Source: a bacterium (GTDB lineage Archaea > Thermoproteota > Nitrososphaeria > Nitrososphaerales > Nitrososphaeraceae). Taken from it: a stretch of 8,425 nt of DNA. The position numbers were made by a program, and so were the translations under genes. Below the pieces are notes generated by a model that had not been told where the DNA came from, did no database searches, and was given only the letters and a program-made list of their open reading frames with translations. Shown piece by piece: positions 6,057-8,425 of this stretch (position 1 is its first letter; each line of letters begins with the position of its first letter). The stretch lies in contig JACMIO010000055.1 in NCBI GenBank assembly GCA_014381105.1, positions 1-8,425 of the forward strand, given 5' to 3'.

Positions 6057-6395
6057 ATGGATATGGATAACCTCACAAATCGCTGGCTTGCAACTTTAGG
6101 TATAGGAGTATTGATTTTCGGTCTTGCATTATTTGTCTTGAAAGTTCCAGTACGTACTATGCTCATTTTCTTTGCAATTGGAATACCCGTCGTATTTCTA
6201 TGGCTGTATGCTGACGAAAGATCCCGCAGAGAAAAGAAAGAAATGGAACAGCTGGGCAAAATTCAACAGCAGCCCTGTATTTGCACAGTATGTAAACATG
6301 AACAGGCAGCAGTTTGTATAGAACAAAAGTGTCCATGTTGCATTATCATGAAAGGGGATAGCATTATAGGACATTCCATCAATCCCCTTCAATAA
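6057..6395 (+). CDS. Two-TM protein with Cys-rich zinc-binding tail
   Basis: The 112-residue protein has two membrane helices (about 10-28 and 33-51), then a basic stretch (ERSRREKKE) that should face the cytoplasm, then a Cys/His-rich tail. The ligands are C74-x-C76-x2-C79-x-H81, C87, and C92-x-C94-C95 (KCPCC), with H106 near the end (IIGHS). This fits a membrane-anchored zinc-ribbon-like domain. It shares an operon with the charged 97-aa protein 13 nt upstream. ATG 6057 is chosen; the second Met two codons later would make little difference. A signalling or protein-assembly role at the membrane is plausible, but I cannot name a family. Confidence 0.72.
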   Translation: MDMDNLTNRWLATLGIGVLIFGLALFVLKVPVRTMLIFFAIGIPVVFLWLYADERSRREKKEMEQLGKIQQQPCICTVCKHEQAAVCIEQKCPCCIIMKGDSIIGHSINPLQ

Positions 6396-6704
6396 TTACT
6401 GCGCACCAGTATGAATCATTTATGAAATTATGAGAAATTTCATGCTTCGATGTTACTCTTGCATAATACCTTCTCTTTTGAGGTATCATCACATAATTTA
6501 GAAAGTATCCGGAGGAGTGCAGAAACTGACACTAAAGGTCTCTAAATTAGTAATCATCTTTAATTAGTACAAGATTAATAGATTTGAAAACAATATGTAA
6601 AACAGATGTGTCTATAAACAAGAATAAAGAAACGAAGTACAAAAATATAGGTCACGACATGCTGTGGCTAATGCAAGTCCTCAACACGCATAGATATTAC
6701 TTGG

Positions 6705-6716
6705 GGCTAATTAGCC
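6705..6716. repeat. 12-bp perfect palindrome GGCTAATTAGCC
   Basis: GGCTAATTAGCC is fully self-complementary. Outer arms GCTAATG (6667-6673) and CATTAGC (6731-6737) are inverted copies of each other. The palindrome is about 120 bp before the KAP start, so an operator for a dimeric regulator is possible; chance is also possible in AT-rich DNA. Confidence 0.35.
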
Positions 6717-6807
6717 ATTAATTAATAACTCATTAGCGCAAAATCTGGATGTCTTATTTTCAAGATCCAAAAAATATATTCCACGTTAACTTCATGAGCA
6801 ACAAATA

Positions 6808-6815
6808 CTTAAAAA
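6808..6815 (+). promoter_or_regulatory. TATA-like box of the KAP NTPase gene
   Basis: CTTAAAAA is centred about 27 nt before the GTG at 6838. This spacing favours GTG 6838, as a leaderless start, over the in-frame TTG at 6844. Confidence 0.45.
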
Positions 6816-6837
6816 TGAATTAAGTTTAAAGTAAGAT

Positions 6838-8425
6838 GTGATTTTGTCCACGGAGGATGAACTATTTCAAAGAGGGTTAATCTTAACAGACGACATTGCC
6901 ATTGATCCAATTCTCGATTTCAATTTATATTCTAATGCTATAGTCAACATTGTAAGAAACTCACATCCAAAATTTACTATTGGGATTTTCGGCGATTGGG
7001 GAACAGGAAAGACCACTTTGATAAATTCTGTTGACAAAGTCCTTCAAACTGATAAAGATTTGATCAGAATAAGACTTGAACCGTGGCGCTATAAACAGGA
7101 ACAATTCCCGCTGGTTTCATTGTTAAAAAGCATTGCATTCGCGTTACCGGCTGAGAAACAATTTCAAGTTTTAAAACAGAAGTTGGAAACAAGTGCAATA
7201 AATTATCTCAAGAAAACTCCAGATATCCTTACATCAATCATATCCAAGTACGCTTCAGAAGAGGATGAAATTTCAGATGAGATGCTTAATACTTTTAAAA
7301 GGGAATTAAATTCAAAGATCCAACTAATAGCAGAATTAGATAGAGACACGGTCTACTTTGATGGTTTGAAGGAGATCATGAAAGAATTAAGAAATCTCCG
7401 TCTGGATAATCCTGCATTCAGGATTATTGTATTTGTGGATGATTTGGATAAATGTCCTCCCAAGAGGGCGCTTGAAATTTTAGAACTCATAAGAATATTT
7501 CACGATATTGAGGGATTTGTTTACATCATTGGAATAAGTCAAGATATGATTATCAAGTTTAGCAACATTGAAAATAACAAAATGAGTATTGATGGAGAGC
7601 ATTACATTAAGAAGTTGATTCAAATACCAATTACTTTACCCAAATGGAGTAATCATGATATTGTTAACCTGGTCAAAGATTTAATAAAAAAGGGAATGAT
7701 CCATGATAAGTTCAAGGACGTTGTAGAAAAAAATATAGATCTAATTTCAGTAGCAATAGACAATAATCCCAGAGAGATCAAAAGATTCTTGAACAACTTT
7801 TTTGTAGCACATGAAATTTTTTCGGGTAAGAAAAATTTTGAGGCAAAAGAATTGATTTTTTCGGGTAAGAAAAATTTTGAGGCAAAAGAATTACTTATAA
7901 TTCAAGCCATTCATTTACGATGGACCAAGTTTTATAATATATTGGTAAGATCAGATGAATCATTCTTTAAGGGATTAGATAAGTATCTAAAAATGGATGA
8001 CGAAACACGCTTAAAGAGTTTGGATTTGTACGAAGGAAAAAAGGAGGAGGGAGATATGAAAGTGTGGAAAGTGTTACGAGATTTTAAAACAGACTCTGGT
8101 TTATGGAATTTTCTAATTCAAAATTCAGATACTTTAAGAAATGTACGGGATTGGAATATCTATAGCCATGCTATAGAAACATCTGTAGAACCAACCAGTA
8201 AACATAGAAAAGCAATAAACTACGAAGCTATAAAGTTACTGCAAAGTGGAAAGATTAATGAATTTAATGATAAAAGGGCCAACGAATTTAAGAGTTTATC
8301 TATGAGAGAGGCGGATCTGCGGGAGGCGGATCTGCGGGAGGCGGATCTGCGGGATGCGGATCTGCGGGATGCGGATCTGAGGGATGCGGATCTGAGGGAT
8401 GCGGATCTGAGGGATGCGGATCTGA
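6838..8425 (+). CDS. KAP-family P-loop NTPase with C-terminal pentapeptide repeats, partial
   Basis: An open frame of 529 codons runs off the right edge without a stop. Numbering from GTG 6838: Walker A is GDWGTGKT (52-59); the conserved EPWRY follows (81-85); Walker B is the KAP signature VDDLDKCPP (200-208); the C-terminal NPREIKRF motif is at 310-317. No membrane helices lie between Walker A and B, unlike many KAP proteins, so it should be soluble. Residues 327-352 are a 13-residue unit present twice. From residue 492 the chain becomes A-D-L-R-(E/D) pentapeptide repeats, eight visible, expected to fold as a right-handed quadrilateral beta helix. The KAP family includes animal Kidins220 and PifA of the F plasmid, which excludes phage T7; a defence or signalling role here is inference. 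Start: TAA at 6832-6834 limits the N-terminus, and a TATA-like box favours GTG 6838, with TTG 6844 as alternative. Confidence 0.88.
   Translation, partial: MILSTEDELFQRGLILTDDIAIDPILDFNLYSNAIVNIVRNSHPKFTIGIFGDWGTGKTTLINSVDKVLQTDKDLIRIRLEPWRYKQEQFPLVSLLKSIAFALPAEKQFQVLKQKLETSAINYLKKTPDILTSIISKYASEEDEISDEMLNTFKRELNSKIQLIAELDRDTVYFDGLKEIMKELRNLRLDNPAFRIIVFVDDLDKCPPKRALEILELIRIFHDIEGFVYIIGISQDMIIKFSNIENNKMSIDGEHYIKKLIQIPITLPKWSNHDIVNLVKDLIKKGMIHDKFKDVVEKNIDLISVAIDNNPREIKRFLNNFFVAHEIFSGKKNFEAKELIFSGKKNFEAKELLIIQAIHLRWTKFYNILVRSDESFFKGLDKYLKMDDETRLKSLDLYEGKKEEGDMKVWKVLRDFKTDSGLWNFLIQNSDTLRNVRDWNIYSHAIETSVEPTSKHRKAINYEAIKLLQSGKINEFNDKRANEFKSLSMREADLREADLREADLRDADLRDADLRDADLRDADLRDADL
7816..7893 (+). 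repeat. 39-bp in-frame tandem duplication inside the KAP gene
   Basis: Two adjacent 39-bp units (7816-7854 and 7855-7893) are identical except for their last base. They encode IFSGKKNFEAKEL twice. The unit is a multiple of three, so the frame is kept. Near-identity at DNA level, including silent positions, indicates a very recent duplication, or an assembly artefact. Confidence 0.95.
8311..8425 (+). repeat. 15-bp GC-rich tandem repeats encoding pentapeptide A-D-L-R-(E/D)
   Basis: Seven complete 15-bp units and a partial eighth follow each other without spacers, starting GCGGATCTG. The first two end CGGGAG, the next two CGGGAT, and the following three AGGGAT, so variants are clustered in blocks. 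Units are about 70% G+C, much richer than the surrounding gene. The array continues beyond the window. Confidence 0.95.

Larger units (their letters stand above)
6396..6837. other. Gene-poor intergenic region before the KAP gene
   Basis: No convincing gene, tRNA or repeat array is visible in these roughly 440 bp. Two small plus-strand open frames occur, at 6450-6545 (31 codons) and 6584-6721 (45 codons from TTG, 37 from GTG 6608), but neither has strong support. The region holds a perfect 12-bp palindrome (6705-6716) and a 7-bp inverted repeat around it. The KAP promoter lies at its right end. Confidence 0.5.

Noticed and set aside
5969..6392. Two minus-strand open frames (5969-6259 and 6198-6392)
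   Set aside because: Both are antisense to the two-gene operon and have no recognisable features; the plus-strand genes have membrane helices and ordered Cys clusters.
6450..6545. 31-codon plus-strand frame
   Set aside because: It is short, with no promoter or Shine-Dalgarno support; the peptide looks protein-like but is too short to judge.
6584..6721. 45-codon plus-strand frame (TTG 6584, or GTG 6608)
   Set aside because: The peptide is Lys-rich with no motif, the start is non-ATG, TATA spacing is poor, and a frame of this length is expected by chance in about 440 bp of AT-rich DNA. A homologue would revive it.
8311..8425. Tandem repeats considered as a CRISPR array
   Set aside because: Units are 15 bp, contiguous without spacers, in frame, and encode a known pentapeptide repeat.

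Overview
The window is AT-rich, densely coded DNA that looks archaeal, most likely from an ammonia-oxidising thaumarchaeon (Nitrososphaerales, Nitrosocosmicus-like). The main reasons are as follows. Several genes have an archaeal TATA-like box centred about 25-30 nt before the start codon and no Shine-Dalgarno, which fits leaderless transcription. TTG and GTG starts are common. There is a cytoplasmic cupredoxin module. Several small Cys/His-rich proteins are scattered between larger genes, and a secreted protein carries several N-glycosylation sequons. No rRNA, tRNA, CRISPR array or insertion sequence was seen. The lineage is inferred from gene style, not from a marker gene.

Layout. Bases 1-113 (minus) hold the N-terminus of a VTT/DedA-like membrane protein that runs off the left edge. 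Bases 316-714 (plus) encode an orphan protein. Bases 867-1013 (minus) encode a 48-residue zinc-ribbon peptide ending in Cys-Gly-Cys-Gly-Gly-His. It is divergent from the most unusual complete gene, at 1197-2255: a signal-less type-1-copper-like cupredoxin domain fused to a class III adenylate cyclase domain. An MFS permease (2330-3484) follows on the same strand, then a small secreted protein (3622-4077), an MTH1187-family thiamine-binding protein (4202-4504), a convergent Cys/His-rich small protein (4583-4780, minus) and a VOC/glyoxalase-fold protein (5072-5485). A probable two-gene operon comes next (5750-6043 and 6057-6395), pairing a charged helical protein with a two-TM protein that has a Cys-rich cytosolic tail.

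After about 440 bp without a convincing gene, a large open frame starts at 6838 and leaves the window at the right edge. It encodes a soluble KAP-family P-loop NTPase fused to a growing array of pentapeptide repeats. This frame has no stop codon in the window. It contains an exact in-frame 39-bp tandem duplication and a GC-rich 15-bp tandem repeat tract, both signs of recent slippage or recombination.

The genes do not form one obvious pathway. Two local themes stand out. One is metal or redox sensing linked to nucleotide second messengers: the cupredoxin-cyclase with its divergent metal-binding peptide. The other is a KAP-pentapeptide NTPase, a family with members implicated in phage exclusion, with signs of rapid repeat evolution. 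These two are the best candidates for undescribed biology here.
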